DNA of 64,000 bases. Origin: Mycolicibacterium fortuitum subsp. fortuitum (lineage in GTDB: Bacteria; Actinomycetota; Actinomycetes; Mycobacteriales; Mycobacteriaceae). A model generated the notes under the pieces. It was not told the DNA's origin. It ran no database searches and saw only the letters and a program-made list of their open reading frames with translations. The stretch's first letter is position 1; each line of letters starts with the position of its first letter. The stretch is from the NCBI RefSeq assembly GCF_022179545.1, contig NZ_AP025518.1:5022001-5086000 (forward strand), written 5' to 3'. The position numbers and the translations under genes were made by a program. Of the stretch, positions 9,252 to 17,713 are shown in pieces.

Positions 9252-9693
9252 CGGCGGCGGCTCCGACCAGGTACTTGCGGGCGAGGCCGAGCTCCAGCGA
9301 CCAACCGCCACTGTGATCGTCGAACCGGGAGCGACGGTTGACCTCGGGCTCGTCGAGTGCGGCGAAACCGCTCTCGACAACACGCAGCACCACGCCGGAT
9401 TGCGCTGGGGTGATCCAGAATTCGACGAGGGTGGAGGAGCTTTCGAGGTCGTCGGCGTCGATATGCCACCGGAAGGCCGCGTACCGCGGCTCATCGAGCT
9501 CGACGGTCCGCAACGCGAACTTCCCGTGGGTGGGATCGGTGACGATGGCGATGTCGCCGTCACGATCGATCTGATGTTCGGTGATCTGCTCGTCGTTGAT
9601 GTACCAACCTGGTTCGCTCACCAGGTCCCAGACGCGTTGTGCCGGTGCGTCGATGACGATCTCACGCTCGATGCGGTCGTAGTCGGTGGTCAT
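9244..9693 (-). CDS. SRPBCC domain protein (Aha1/START-like)
   Basis: Protein of 149 residues with the SRPBCC pattern: an N-terminal strand REIVIDAPAQRVWDLV, central beta-sheet, and a C-terminal helix ending in SLELGLARKYLVG. These proteins form a hydrophobic cup that binds small lipophilic ligands. ATG at 9693 is preferred because GGGAGGAA lies just upstream; a frame extended to 9738 would start inside the operator. First gene of a two-gene operon with the ArsR regulator, an arrangement common in actinobacteria. The ligand is unknown. Confidence 0.87.
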   Translation of the reverse strand: MTTDYDRIEREIVIDAPAQRVWDLVSEPGWYINDEQITEHQIDRDGDIAIVTDPTHGKFALRTVELDEPRYAAFRWHIDADDLESSSTLVEFWITPAQSGVVLRVVESGFAALDEPEVNRRSRFDDHSGGWSLELGLARKYLVGAAADA

Positions 9694-9720
9694 GTCGGGT
9701 TCCTCCCTGGCCGGATTACT

Positions 9721-9770
9721 GCAACCCCAGGGTTGCACATGAGGCCCCTTTGTTGCAACCCATGGGTTGC
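9721..9770. promoter_or_regulatory. two near-identical 16-bp palindromes, probable ArsR operators
   Basis: Two copies of GCAACCCNNGGGTTGC lie at 9721-9736 and 9755-9770, each with perfect 7-base arms and a 2-base centre (CA and AT). Their starts are 34 bp apart, a little over three helical turns. They sit 28-77 bp upstream of the SRPBCC start, between it and the end of the TetR gene. The best candidate binder is the co-transcribed ArsR protein, giving autoregulation. Confidence 0.75.
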
Positions 9771-9796
9771 AGTTGATGCGGACGGGCGCCGCAGCC

Positions 9797-10432
9797 CTAC
9801 TCCTCGTGCAGGATCGGGTCCGACTCCAGATGCGTCAGCCCGTTCCAGGCCAGATTGACCACGTGCGCGGCCACCACTTCCTTCTTGGGTTCGCGCACGT
9901 CGAGCCACCACTGCGCGGTCATCGACACCGATCCGACCAGCGCCTGGGCGTACAGCGGCGCGAGGTCCGGGTCGAGCCCGCGGCGGGAGAAGTCCCCGGC
10001 CAGGATCGAGGACACCTGATTGACGGCGTCGTTGAGCAGTGTGGCGTAAGTCCCCGAGGTGATGGCCGCCGGCGAGTCGCGGATCAGGATGCGGAAGCCG
10101 TCGGTGTGTTCCTCGACGTAAGTCAGCAGCGCCAGCGCCACCCGCTCGACCCGCACGCGGGATCGGTTGTTGGTCAGCGACGAGGTGATCCCGTCCAGCA
10201 GTGCCGACATCTCCCGGTCGACAACGACGGCGTACAGACCTTCCTTGCCGCCGAAATGCTCGTAGACCACTGGTTTCGAGACGTTGGCGCGTTGGGCGAT
10301 CTCTTCGATCGAGGTGCCCTCGTAGCCCCGTTCGGCGAACAACGACTTGGCGATCTCGATGAGCTGTTGTCGCCGTTCGTTGCCGGTCATCCGGGCCCGA
10401 GGGGCCCGGACTTCCTTCTCGGGTGCTGCCAC
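9797..10432 (-). CDS. TetR-family regulator (Rv1019 orthologue by position)
   Basis: Protein of 211 residues with an N-terminal TetR helix-turn-helix: the helical region covers about 20-65, including GYEGTSIEEIAQRANVSKP and the conserved VYEHFGGKEGLY. The C-terminal domain binds an unknown ligand. It is divergent from tRNA-Gln/glmU, exactly as Rv1019 is in M. tuberculosis. There Rv1019 has been reported as an autorepressor transcribed with mfd; here mfd is not the next gene. The GTG start at 10432 gives a basic N-terminal tail; an ATG 14 codons later is an alternative. Confidence 0.88.
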   Translation of the reverse strand: MAAPEKEVRAPRARMTGNERRQQLIEIAKSLFAERGYEGTSIEEIAQRANVSKPVVYEHFGGKEGLYAVVVDREMSALLDGITSSLTNNRSRVRVERVALALLTYVEEHTDGFRILIRDSPAAITSGTYATLLNDAVNQVSSILAGDFSRRGLDPDLAPLYAQALVGSVSMTAQWWLDVREPKKEVVAAHVVNLAWNGLTHLESDPILHEE

Positions 10433-10475
10433 GCATTACAGGCTAGACCGTTCGACTAGAGTCTCTCCCGGACAT

Positions 10476-10547
10476 TCCGTCGTGGTGTAATCGGCAGCAC
10501 CTCTGATTTTGGTTCAGATAGTTCAGGTTCGAGTCCTGGCGACGGAG
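10476..10547 (+). tRNA. tRNA-Gln (anticodon TTG)
   Basis: A cloverleaf can be drawn: acceptor TCCGTCG/CGACGGA, anticodon stem TCTGA/TCAGA around loop TTTTGGT with anticodon TTG, and T-arm TCAGG-TTCGAGT-CCTGG. The discriminator base is G and CCA is not encoded. The gene sits about 90 bp upstream of glmU on the same strand, as in other mycobacteria. It reads CAA codons for glutamine. Confidence 0.95.
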
Positions 10548-10637
10548 CAACTGAGTACGGCGAGCGTGCGCAGAATGCACGGTTGCCACGGCATGTCGCA
10601 AACAGACGTGCACGTGCGCGGAGAGAGGGGATTCCCT

Positions 10638-12074
10638 GTGTCGACCGAGGCCGCAGTCGTCGTACTGGCAGCAGGTGCCGGGACCCGAATGCGCTCGGAT
10701 ACCCCGAAGGTGCTGCACACGCTGGCCGGGCGCAGCATGCTCAGCCACGCGGTACACACCGTGGCCAATGCCGCCGCCGAGCATCTGGTGGTCGTTCTCG
10801 GCCACGACCGGGAGCGCATCGCACCTGCGGTCGCCGAGCTGGCCGACAAGCTGGGGCGCACCATCGACGTCGCGATCCAGGACCAGCAGCTGGGCACCGG
10901 CCACGCCGTGGCCTGCGGCCTGAGCTCACTGCCCGAAGAATTCGTCGGCACGGTCGTGGTGACCTCCGGTGACGTACCGCTGCTCGATGCCGGCACCCTG
11001 GCCGCCCTGATCGAAACCCACAGCACCGCGACGGCGGCAGCCACCGTGGTGACCACCACCGTGCCCGACCCCACCGGCTACGGCCGCATCCTGCGCACGC
11101 AGGACAACGAGGTCATCGGCATCGTCGAGCAGGCCGACGCCACCGACTCACAGCGGGCCATCCGCGAAGTCAATGCCGGGGTGTATGCCTTCGACATCGC
11201 TGAACTGCGCTCGGCACTGAGCCGGTTGCGCTCCGACAACGCGCAGCAGGAGCTGTACCTCACCGACGTCATCGCGATCGTGCGCCAGGACGGCCGGACC
11301 GTGCGGGCCATGCACGTCGACGACAGCGCCCTGGTCGCCGGGGTCAACGACCGGGTTCAGCTCGCCGACCTCGGCGCCGAATTGAACCGCCGGATCGTGG
11401 CCCGCCACCAACGCGCGGGGGTGACGATCATCGACCCGGCCACCACCTGGATCGACGTCGACGTCACCATCGGCCGCGACACCGTCGTGCGCCCCGGCAC
11501 CCAACTCCTGGGTACGACCGAGATCGGCGCCGGCTGCGAGATCGGGCCGGACTCCACCCTGACCGACGTCGAGGTGGGTGACGGCGCATCGGTGGTGCGC
11601 ACGCACGGCCAGCTCGCCGTGATCGGCGCCGGCGCCACCGTCGGCCCGTTCTCCTATCTGCGGCCGGGCACCATCCTCGGGGCCGAGGCCAAGCTCGGCG
11701 CATTCGTCGAGACCAAGAACTCCACCATCGGCACCGGAACCAAGGTGCCCCACCTGACCTACGTCGGTGATGCCGACATCGGCGAACACAGCAACATCGG
11801 TGCCTCCAGCGTGTTCGTCAACTACGACGGCGAGAACAAACACCGGACCACTATCGGCTCTCATGTGCGCACCGGCTCCGACACGATGTTCATCGCCCCG
11901 GTTTCCGTCGGCGACGGCGCCTACACCGGTGCGGGCACCGTGCTGCGCGACGACGTCCCGCCCGGTGCGCTGGCAGTCTCGGACAACGCCCAGCGCACCA
12001 TCGAGGGCTGGGTGGAACGCAAACGCCCAGGTTCGGCGGCTGCGGAAGCTGCGCGCAAGGCCCGCGACGAGTAG
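10638..12074 (+). CDS. glmU: bifunctional N-acetylglucosamine-1-phosphate uridyltransferase / glucosamine-1-phosphate acetyltransferase
   Basis: Makes UDP-GlcNAc for peptidoglycan and arabinogalactan linker in the cytosol. The N-terminal nucleotidyltransferase shows LAAGAGTRM (10-18) and the basic DTPKVLH. The C-terminal half is a left-handed beta-helix of hexapeptide repeats with [26 protein letters not shown] and NYDGENK, which form the acetyltransferase site. At 478 residues it lacks most of the disordered tail of the 495-residue M. tuberculosis enzyme. GTG at 10638 is chosen because GAGAGAGGGG lies 7 bases upstream; an in-frame ATG at 10593 has no comparable site. Confidence 0.97.
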   Translation: MSTEAAVVVLAAGAGTRMRSDTPKVLHTLAGRSMLSHAVHTVANAAAEHLVVVLGHDRERIAPAVAELADKLGRTIDVAIQDQQLGTGHAVACGLSSLPEEFVGTVVVTSGDVPLLDAGTLAALIETHSTATAAATVVTTTVPDPTGYGRILRTQDNEVIGIVEQADATDSQRAIREVNAGVYAFDIAELRSALSRLRSDNAQQELYLTDVIAIVRQDGRTVRAMHVDDSALVAGVNDRVQLADLGAELNRRIVARHQRAGVTIIDPATTWIDVDVTIGRDTVVRPGTQLLGTTEIGAGCEIGPDSTLTDVEVGDGASVVRTHGQLAVIGAGATVGPFSYLRPGTILGAEAKLGAFVETKNSTIGTGTKVPHLTYVGDADIGEHSNIGASSVFVNYDGENKHRTTIGSHVRTGSDTMFIAPVSVGDGAYTGAGTVLRDDVPPGALAVSDNAQRTIEGWVERKRPGSAAAEAARKARDE

Positions 12075-12270
12075 ATCGGCCCCCGCCCGGCACGACCGTG
12101 ACGCTGGTGCACGGATTTCGTGGCAAACGCCTGCGGGAGCGTCACAGTCGGCGCCGCTGCGGCGCATAGACCGACGTTTCGTGTTGGCAATCTGGTAACC
12201 CGGCTACGAACTACCAGAAACGCTACGTACGATTGCTCCGTATCGATCCCCAACCGCGAAGGCAGCCATA
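12075..12270. other. glmU-prs intergenic region
   Basis: Non-coding stretch of 196 bp. It holds an inverted repeat GTGACGCT (12098-12105)/AGCGTCAC (12138-12145) and a compact GC hairpin GCGCCGC-T-GCGGCGC (12151-12165), either of which could end glmU transcription. The prs ribosome site GAAGG lies near 12259. No convincing sigma-A promoter could be fixed by eye. Confidence 0.4.
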
Positions 12271-13251
12271 GTGGCCACGGACTGGACCGACAATCGAAAA
12301 AACCTGATGCTGTTCTCGGGGCGCGCGCACCCGGAGCTCGCAGAACAAGTGGCCAAGGAACTAGGTATCGAAGTCACGGCGCAGACCGCCCGTGACTTTG
12401 CCAACGGCGAGATCTTCGTCCGGTTCGACGAGTCCGTGCGCGGCTGCGACGCGTTCGTGCTGCAGAGCCATCCCGCGCCGCTGAACCAGTGGCTCATGGA
12501 ACAGCTCATCATGATCGACGCGCTCAAGCGCGGCAGCGCCAAACGGATCACCGCGATCCTGCCGTTTTACCCCTACGCGCGGCAGGACAAGAAGCACCGC
12601 GGCCGCGAGCCCATCTCGGCCCGCCTGGTCGCCGACCTGCTCAAGACCGCCGGCGCCGACCGCATCGTCTCGGTCGACCTGCACACCGACCAGATCCAGG
12701 GCTTCTTCGACGGCCCCGTCGACCACATGCGCGCCCAGTCGCTGCTGTGCGGCTACATCGGCGAGAACTATGCCGGCTCGGACATGGTGGTCGTCTCCCC
12801 CGACTCGGGCCGCGTGCGCGTCGCCGAGAAGTGGGCCGACTCCCTGGGCGGCGTCCCGCTGGCCTTCATCCACAAGACCCGCGACCCGCTGGTGCCCAAC
12901 CAGGTGGTGTCCAACCGGGTGGTCGGCGACGTCAAGGGCAAGACCTGCATCCTGACCGACGACATGATCGACACCGGCGGCACCATCGCCGGCGCGGTCA
13001 AACTGCTCAAGCAGGACGGCGCCAAGGACGTGGTGATCGCCGCCACCCACGGTGTGCTGTCCGATCCGGCCGCCCAGCGCCTGGCCGACTCAGGTGCCCG
13101 CGAGGTGATCGTCACCAACACGCTGCCGATCACCGACGACAAGAAGTTCCCGCAGCTGACCGTCCTGTCCATCGCGCCGCTGCTGGCCAGCACCATCCGC
13201 GCGGTGTTCGAGAACGGTTCGGTGACCGGACTGTTCGACGGGTCCGCCTAG
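12271..13251 (+). CDS. prs: ribose-phosphate pyrophosphokinase (PRPP synthetase)
   Basis: Makes 5-phosphoribosyl-1-pyrophosphate from ribose-5-phosphate and ATP, feeding purine, pyrimidine, histidine, tryptophan and, in mycobacteria, decaprenyl-phospho-arabinose synthesis. Family motifs present: FPYARQDKKHRGREPISARL, VVVSPDSGRVRVAEKW and the PRPP loop CILTDDMIDTGGTI. At 326 residues it has the usual class I length. GTG start at 12271. The stop (TAG) is directly followed by the ATG of arsC, so prs, arsC and lpqT read as one operon downstream of glmU. Confidence 0.97.
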   Translation: MATDWTDNRKNLMLFSGRAHPELAEQVAKELGIEVTAQTARDFANGEIFVRFDESVRGCDAFVLQSHPAPLNQWLMEQLIMIDALKRGSAKRITAILPFYPYARQDKKHRGREPISARLVADLLKTAGADRIVSVDLHTDQIQGFFDGPVDHMRAQSLLCGYIGENYAGSDMVVVSPDSGRVRVAEKWADSLGGVPLAFIHKTRDPLVPNQVVSNRVVGDVKGKTCILTDDMIDTGGTIAGAVKLLKQDGAKDVVIAATHGVLSDPAAQRLADSGAREVIVTNTLPITDDKKFPQLTVLSIAPLLASTIRAVFENGSVTGLFDGSA

Positions 13252-13614
13252 ATGGCTGAATCCGAAGGCCGACCCGCGGCCGTCATCTACCACAACCCCA
13301 AATGCTCGACCTCCCGGAAGACCCTGGATCTGTTGCGGGAGAACGGGATCGAGCCCGAGGTGGTGCAGTACCTCAAGACTCCGCCGACGCGCGCGGAGTT
13401 GGAGAAGATGATCTCCGACGCGGGTATCGACGTGCGCACCGCAGTGCGCAAGCGTGAATCCCTGTACACCGAGCTGGGTTTGGCCGACGCGTCCGACGAC
13501 GAGCTGCTTGACGCGATGGCCGAGCACCCGATCCTGATCGAGCGCCCGTTCGTCGTCACCGACAACGGCACCCGGTTGGCCCGGCCGATCGATTCGGTGC
13601 GCGAGATTCTGTGA
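13252..13614 (+). CDS. arsC: ArsC-family arsenate reductase-like protein
   Basis: Protein of 120 residues with the glutaredoxin-like ArsC fold. The catalytic cysteine is C18 in YHNPKCSTSRK, and the arginine-bearing segment ERPFVVTDNGTRLARP near the end supplies anion-binding arginines. Classical ArsC reduces arsenate with glutaredoxin. Here it sits in the prs-lpqT operon without arsB or an arsenic regulator, so it may be a housekeeping relative such as the ArsC/Spx-like YfgD group. It abuts prs with zero spacing and overlaps lpqT by 4 bp (GTGA). Confidence 0.88.
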   Translation: MAESEGRPAAVIYHNPKCSTSRKTLDLLRENGIEPEVVQYLKTPPTRAELEKMISDAGIDVRTAVRKRESLYTELGLADASDDELLDAMAEHPILIERPFVVTDNGTRLARPIDSVREIL

Positions 13615-14255
13615 AGCGGTTGCTCGCCACGGCGGGCGCGCTGGCGGTGCTGGTCACCGGTTGCGGCGCCGAAACGCCTGACTACAAGTCGATCTGGACC
13701 ACCAGCTCGACGACTCCGAGTGCCGACCCCGAGAATCAGCCTGTACCGCTGTGGCAGTACCTCGAGGATGCCGGTGTCGTCGGCGAGCCCATCGCGCCCG
13801 AGAAGATTCCCCACCTGACGGTCACCATGCCGAGCCCGCCGGAATGGCATCCCTACAACAATCCGAATCTGGCACCGGGCACGCGGATGATCGCCAAGGG
13901 CGACACCTACCCGACCGCGATGCTGCTGGCCTTCAGCCTGCACGGTGATTTCGACGTGTCCAAGGCGCTCAAGGAACACGGCAACGACGATGCCAAGCTG
14001 GCGGAGAACTTCAAGCAGCTCAACGCATCCGACGCCGACTGGAAGGGCTTCCCGTCCTCGATGATCGAGGGCAGCTACGACCTCAACGGCAAGCGCATGC
14101 AGACCTACAACCGTGTCGTGATCGCGAACGACGGGCTGCAGCCGCCGCAGCGTTACCTCGTGCAGCTGACCGTGACGACCTACGCCGACGAGGCTGCGGC
14201 ACAGGGACCGGACATCGAGTCGATCATCGCAGGCTTCAACATCGCCAAGAAGTGA
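13611..14255 (+). CDS. lpqT: LpqN/LpqT-family lipoprotein
   Basis: Secreted lipoprotein of 214 residues: basic start MKRLL, hydrophobic stretch and lipobox LVTGC with the acylated cysteine at C18. The mature part has the LpqN/LpqT core (HLTVTMPSPPEW, GSYDLNGKRM, and a closing ITxxF-like IIAGFNIAKK). Its place after prs matches lpqT (Rv1016c) of M. tuberculosis, a TLR2-active lipoprotein of unknown biochemical role. Start codon GTG overlaps the arsC stop. Confidence 0.9.
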   Translation: MKRLLATAGALAVLVTGCGAETPDYKSIWTTSSTTPSADPENQPVPLWQYLEDAGVVGEPIAPEKIPHLTVTMPSPPEWHPYNNPNLAPGTRMIAKGDTYPTAMLLAFSLHGDFDVSKALKEHGNDDAKLAENFKQLNASDADWKGFPSSMIEGSYDLNGKRMQTYNRVVIANDGLQPPQRYLVQLTVTTYADEAAAQGPDIESIIAGFNIAKK

Positions 14256-14271
14256 CCGTAGGGTGGTCGGC

Positions 14272-15144
14272 ATGAGTGGATGGACCAGCGCCGACCTGCC
14301 CTCGTTCACCGGCCGCAGGGTGATCGTCACCGGGGCCAACAGCGGGCTGGGTCTTGTCACCGCCCGTGAACTCGCCCGTGTCGGCGCCAAGGTCACCGTC
14401 GCGGTGCGCAACCTGGAGAAGGGTACGGCAGCCGCCGAGACCATGACGGGCGGGCAGGTCGAGGTACGCAAACTCGACCTGCAGGACCTGGCTTCGGTGC
14501 ACGAGTTCGCCGACACCGTCGAGAGCGTCGACGTGCTGGTGAACAACGCCGGCATCATGGCCGTTCCGCTGAGCCGCACCGCCGACGGTTTCGAGAGTCA
14601 GATCGGCACCAACCATCTCGGCCATTTCGCGCTGACCAACCTGCTGCTGCCCAAGATCACCGACCGCGTGGTCACGGTGTCGTCGTTGATGCACTGGATC
14701 GGGAAGATCAGCCTGCGCGACCTCAACTGGAAGTCGCGGCCGTATTCGGCGTGGCTGGCCTACGGGCAGTCCAAGCTGGCCAACCTCATGTTCACCTCGG
14801 AGCTGCAGCGACGCCTCGATGCCTCGGGTTCTCAAGTCCGCGCCGTGGCCGCCCACCCCGGCTATTCGGCCACCAACCTGCAGGGCCAGACCGGCACCCA
14901 GCTCGGCGCCCGCATGATGGCCACCGCCAACCGCGTGTTTGCCAGCGATGCGTCGTTCGGCGCACGTCAGACGCTGTTCGCGGTGTCCCAAGACGTCCCC
15001 GGTGACAGCTTCATCGGTCCGCGGTTCGGCCAGTTCGGTCCCAGCCAGCCGGTCGGGCGTAGCCCGCTGGCCCGGCGGGTCGACACCCAGAAGGCGCTGT
15101 GGGAGCTGTCCGAGCAGCTCACCAAGACCACCTATCCGCTGTAG
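14272..15144 (+). CDS. short-chain dehydrogenase/reductase
   Basis: NAD(P)-dependent oxidoreductase of 290 residues. The cofactor glycine motif TGANSGLG is at 20-27, followed by LVNNAG and the catalytic tyrosine-lysine pair in YGQSK; serine is supplied by VVTVSSLMHW. The overall pattern (NHLGHFALTNLLLP, HPGYSATNLQ) matches the retinol dehydrogenase-like SDRs common in mycobacteria. It follows lpqT by 16 bp and is probably in the same transcript. ATG at 14272 gives the natural start; an upstream GTG adds only three residues. Substrate unknown. Confidence 0.9.
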   Translation: MSGWTSADLPSFTGRRVIVTGANSGLGLVTARELARVGAKVTVAVRNLEKGTAAAETMTGGQVEVRKLDLQDLASVHEFADTVESVDVLVNNAGIMAVPLSRTADGFESQIGTNHLGHFALTNLLLPKITDRVVTVSSLMHWIGKISLRDLNWKSRPYSAWLAYGQSKLANLMFTSELQRRLDASGSQVRAVAAHPGYSATNLQGQTGTQLGARMMATANRVFASDASFGARQTLFAVSQDVPGDSFIGPRFGQFGPSQPVGRSPLARRVDTQKALWELSEQLTKTTYPL

Positions 15145-15161
15145 CGGCCCGGCTTCGATTT

Positions 15162-15189
15162 TTGGTGGCGGCGTGCTCTTTGCTACCCT
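15162..15189 (+). promoter_or_regulatory. rplY: candidate sigma-A promoter of rplY
   Basis: A -35-like TTGGTG (15162-15167) and a -10-like TACCCT (15184-15189) are separated by 16 bp, about 125 bp before the rplY start. Found by eye and not tested; the long 5' leader that it implies contains the hairpin listed at 15209-15227. Confidence 0.4.
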
Positions 15190-15208
15190 GACCTGGCGTC
15201 ACGGCGAG

Positions 15209-15227
15209 GGTGGACCGTTGGTCCACC
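15209..15227 (+). promoter_or_regulatory. hairpin in the rplY leader
   Basis: Perfect 8-base stem GGTGGACC/GGTCCACC closed by a 3-base loop, 20 bp downstream of the candidate -10 and 87 bp before the rplY start. It could be a leader structure (autoregulation by L25 or an attenuator). A terminator of the upstream SDR gene is the plain alternative. Confidence 0.45.
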
Positions 15228-15313
15228 GTTATCGGCGGGAACTTCTGTAAATGTTGCGACCCTTGCCGTGCTGACGATCTGACCGCAGTACCGCAATTCA
15301 GAGGAGCAACATC

Positions 15314-15967
15314 ATGGCCAAGGCCGCAGCCAAGAACGTCCCCAACAAGCTGACCGCTACCGTGCGTACCCGCACCGGCAAGGGCGCGTCGCGCCAGGCC
15401 CGTCGCGACGGCAACGTGCCCACCGTGCTGTACGGCCACGGCACCGACCCCCAGCACCTGGAGATCAACGCCCGCGAGTTCGCCGCCGTGCTGCGCCACT
15501 CGGGCACCAACGCCGTGCTGACCCTCGACATCGAGGGCAAGGAGCAGCTGGCGCTGACCAAGGCTCTCGACATCCACCCGATCCGCCGCAACATCCAGCA
15601 CGCCGACCTGCTCGTCGTGCGCCGCGGCGAGAAGGTCACCGTCGAGGTCACCGTCACCGTCGAGGGCGACGCCGCTCCGGGCACCCTGGTCACCCAGGAC
15701 GCCAACACCATCGAGATCGAGGCCGAGGCCCTGTCGATCCCCGAGCACCTGACCGTGTCGGTCGAGGGCGTCGAGGCCGGCACCCAGGTTCTGGCCAGCC
15801 AGATCGAGCTGCCCGCCGGCGTTTCGCTGGTGTCGGATCCCGAGCTGCTCGTGGTCAACGTCGTCGAGGCCCCGAGTGCCGAGGAGCTGGAGTCCGAGGG
15901 TGCCGGCGAGGCTGCCGCTGCCCCGGCCGAGGAGCCGGCCGCCGAGGCTGCCGAAGCCTCCGAGTAA
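15314..15967 (+). CDS. rplY: 50S ribosomal protein L25/general stress protein Ctc
   Basis: 5S rRNA-binding ribosomal protein of 217 residues, the long Ctc/TL5 form. The N-terminal L25 domain (about 8-100) has [21 protein letters not shown] and is followed by the TL5 beta-domain. The last 25 residues are an Ala/Glu-rich acidic tail typical of actinobacteria. ATG at 15314 has GAGGAG eight bases upstream. It is followed by pth after 12 bp, the conserved rplY-pth pair of mycobacteria (Rv1015c-Rv1014c). Confidence 0.97.
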   Translation: MAKAAAKNVPNKLTATVRTRTGKGASRQARRDGNVPTVLYGHGTDPQHLEINAREFAAVLRHSGTNAVLTLDIEGKEQLALTKALDIHPIRRNIQHADLLVVRRGEKVTVEVTVTVEGDAAPGTLVTQDANTIEIEAEALSIPEHLTVSVEGVEAGTQVLASQIELPAGVSLVSDPELLVVNVVEAPSAEELESEGAGEAAAAPAEEPAAEAAEASE

Positions 15968-15979
15968 GTACGCCTTTCG

Positions 15980-16555
15980 ATGGCCGAGCCGCTGCTGGTG
16001 GTGGGCCTGGGTAATCCCGGGCCCGCCTACGCCAAAACCCGGCACAATGTCGGGTTCATGGTGGCCGACATTCTGGCCGCCCGCATCGGCTCGGCCTTCA
16101 AGGTGCACAAGAAGTCCGGCGCCGAGGTGATCACCGGCCGGCTCGCAGGAGCCCCGGTTGTGCTGGCCAAACCTCGGTGCTACATGAACGAGTCCGGCCG
16201 CCAGGTCGGACCGTTGGCCAAGTTCTATTCGGTGCCGCCGGGCCGGATCGTGGTCATCCACGACGAGCTCGACATCGACTTCGGCCGAATCCGGCTCAAG
16301 GTCGGCGGTGGCGAGGGCGGCCACAACGGGTTGCGTTCCGTGGCATCAGCTCTGGGCAGCAAGGACTTTCAACGCGTCCGTATCGGTGTGGGCCGCCCGC
16401 CGGGCCGTAAGGATCCGGCGGCGTTCGTGTTGGAGGCCTTCACCGCCGCCGAACGCACCGAACTGCCGACCATCTGCGAGCAGGCTGCCGACGCCACGGA
16501 GCTGTTGATCGCCCAGGGCCTGGAGCCCGCGCAGAACACCGTGCACGCATGGTGA
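15980..16555 (+). CDS. pth: peptidyl-tRNA hydrolase
   Basis: Cleaves the ester link of peptidyl-tRNAs that drop off the ribosome, recycling tRNA. Pth family motifs are intact: [18 protein letters not shown] with N12 and catalytic H22, [26 protein letters not shown] and [11 protein letters not shown]. Length of 191 residues is normal. It lies 12 bp after rplY and converges on the metallophosphoesterase gene with only 3 bp between stops. Confidence 0.97.
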   Translation: MAEPLLVVGLGNPGPAYAKTRHNVGFMVADILAARIGSAFKVHKKSGAEVITGRLAGAPVVLAKPRCYMNESGRQVGPLAKFYSVPPGRIVVIHDELDIDFGRIRLKVGGGEGGHNGLRSVASALGSKDFQRVRIGVGRPPGRKDPAAFVLEAFTAAERTELPTICEQAADATELLIAQGLEPAQNTVHAW

Positions 16556-16558
16556 CGG

Positions 16559-17644
16559 TCACCAGCTGAAGGGCCGGTCGAGGCTCAGCGTGCGTTCGGC
16601 CGGCGCATACCAGCCCTGCGGCGCGTACTGACCGGTGTGCAGATAGCACTGCACCCGCACCTGCGAACTGTTGGGACGAAAGGTCAGCAGCCGGCTGATC
16701 GGCAGGGTCGTGATCGGCATGTGATGGCGGCTCAACGACGCGACATTCATGAAATATGTTCCGCCCCATGCCTGCTCGATGTGAGTCTTACCGCCGTGGG
16801 AGTCGTCGGGGTGGGTGTGGGTATGACCGGCCAGCCACAACGCCACCGCTCCCGGATGCTCGGTGAGATAGCGCTCGAAGGCTCCGGAATCAGGCTTCCC
16901 GCCGACCCAATACAGGTAGGACGCGGCCTGCGGCGTCCCTTCCGGGAAGGGCCGGTGGTAGTGCTCGTGCAGCGTCCCGTCCGGGTCCCGGCGGACGCCC
17001 TCCCACTCCCCTGAGGCCACGGTGGTGTCTTTCAGCACATAGTGATGCACCGTGATGATGATCGAATCACGGTTGTGCTCAACCATGTTCGCCCACCACT
17101 CGAACGTCTCGGCGGTCACCACCCCACCGGGGTTGCCGCCGAGCGTCCCCCGGCCGACCGTCTGCGACGGCTCGTTGCGGTCACTGAGCATCAGGAAGAG
17201 CAGGTTTCCCACCTGGAAGGAGTACCGCTCCCAGGTCCCGCTGATCGGATAGCGCCGGGCCCCGGCATCGACGCCCGAGTGCTCGGGGTGCACCCCCAGC
17301 GGATCGACCCACTTCTGCCACCACCAGGCGTCGGGCTCGGAAAGCCCACTGCGGTCATGATTTCCACACACCGAGTACACGTCTTCGCGCCGGTGTTTGC
17401 GCATTGCCGCGAGCTGCCTGCGCACTTCACGTCCCTCGGCGTCGTCGGGAAGACTGTGGTGCGCGCCGGACATGTCGCCGACGTCGACGGCGATGTCCCA
17501 GTCGAACTGCGGGCCGCCGTCGGCGCCACCGAATTCAGACTGTCGGATGGCCTCGGCGAGGCTCTCCCGGCCGAACTTCTTGTCGGTCCCGACATGGGCA
17601 TCACCAAATGCCCACAGCCGAAAGTCACCCTGCTGTGTCGCCAT
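16559..17644 (-). CDS. calcineurin-like metallophosphoesterase
   Basis: Protein of 361 residues with the full metallophosphoesterase signature: D15 and H17 (FGDAHVG), G55-D56 (DVGDMSG), GNHD (93-96), VHHY, and GHTHTHPDD near 273. These coordinate two metal ions and hydrolyse phosphoesters. No signal peptide is visible, so it is probably cytosolic. It is transcribed toward pth and has about 70 bp of upstream space before the end of the 4Fe-4S gene. The substrate (nucleotide, phospholipid or protein) cannot be told. Confidence 0.9.
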   Translation of the reverse strand: MATQQGDFRLWAFGDAHVGTDKKFGRESLAEAIRQSEFGGADGGPQFDWDIAVDVGDMSGAHHSLPDDAEGREVRRQLAAMRKHRREDVYSVCGNHDRSGLSEPDAWWWQKWVDPLGVHPEHSGVDAGARRYPISGTWERYSFQVGNLLFLMLSDRNEPSQTVGRGTLGGNPGGVVTAETFEWWANMVEHNRDSIIITVHHYVLKDTTVASGEWEGVRRDPDGTLHEHYHRPFPEGTPQAASYLYWVGGKPDSGAFERYLTEHPGAVALWLAGHTHTHPDDSHGGKTHIEQAWGGTYFMNVASLSRHHMPITTLPISRLLTFRPNSSQVRVQCYLHTGQYAPQGWYAPAERTLSLDRPFSW

Positions 17645-17713
17645 CGTCGCGCCACGTTAGCGGTCGGGGCAGGACCGGTCGGGCGTTGCACTCACGGTGA
17701 TTCCAACGGCCGG

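Noticed and set aside
12150..12215. Sigma-A promoter of prs (TTGGCA and TACGAA)
   Set aside because: Spacing of 15 bp and a weak -10 do not meet a reasonable standard; left unannotated.
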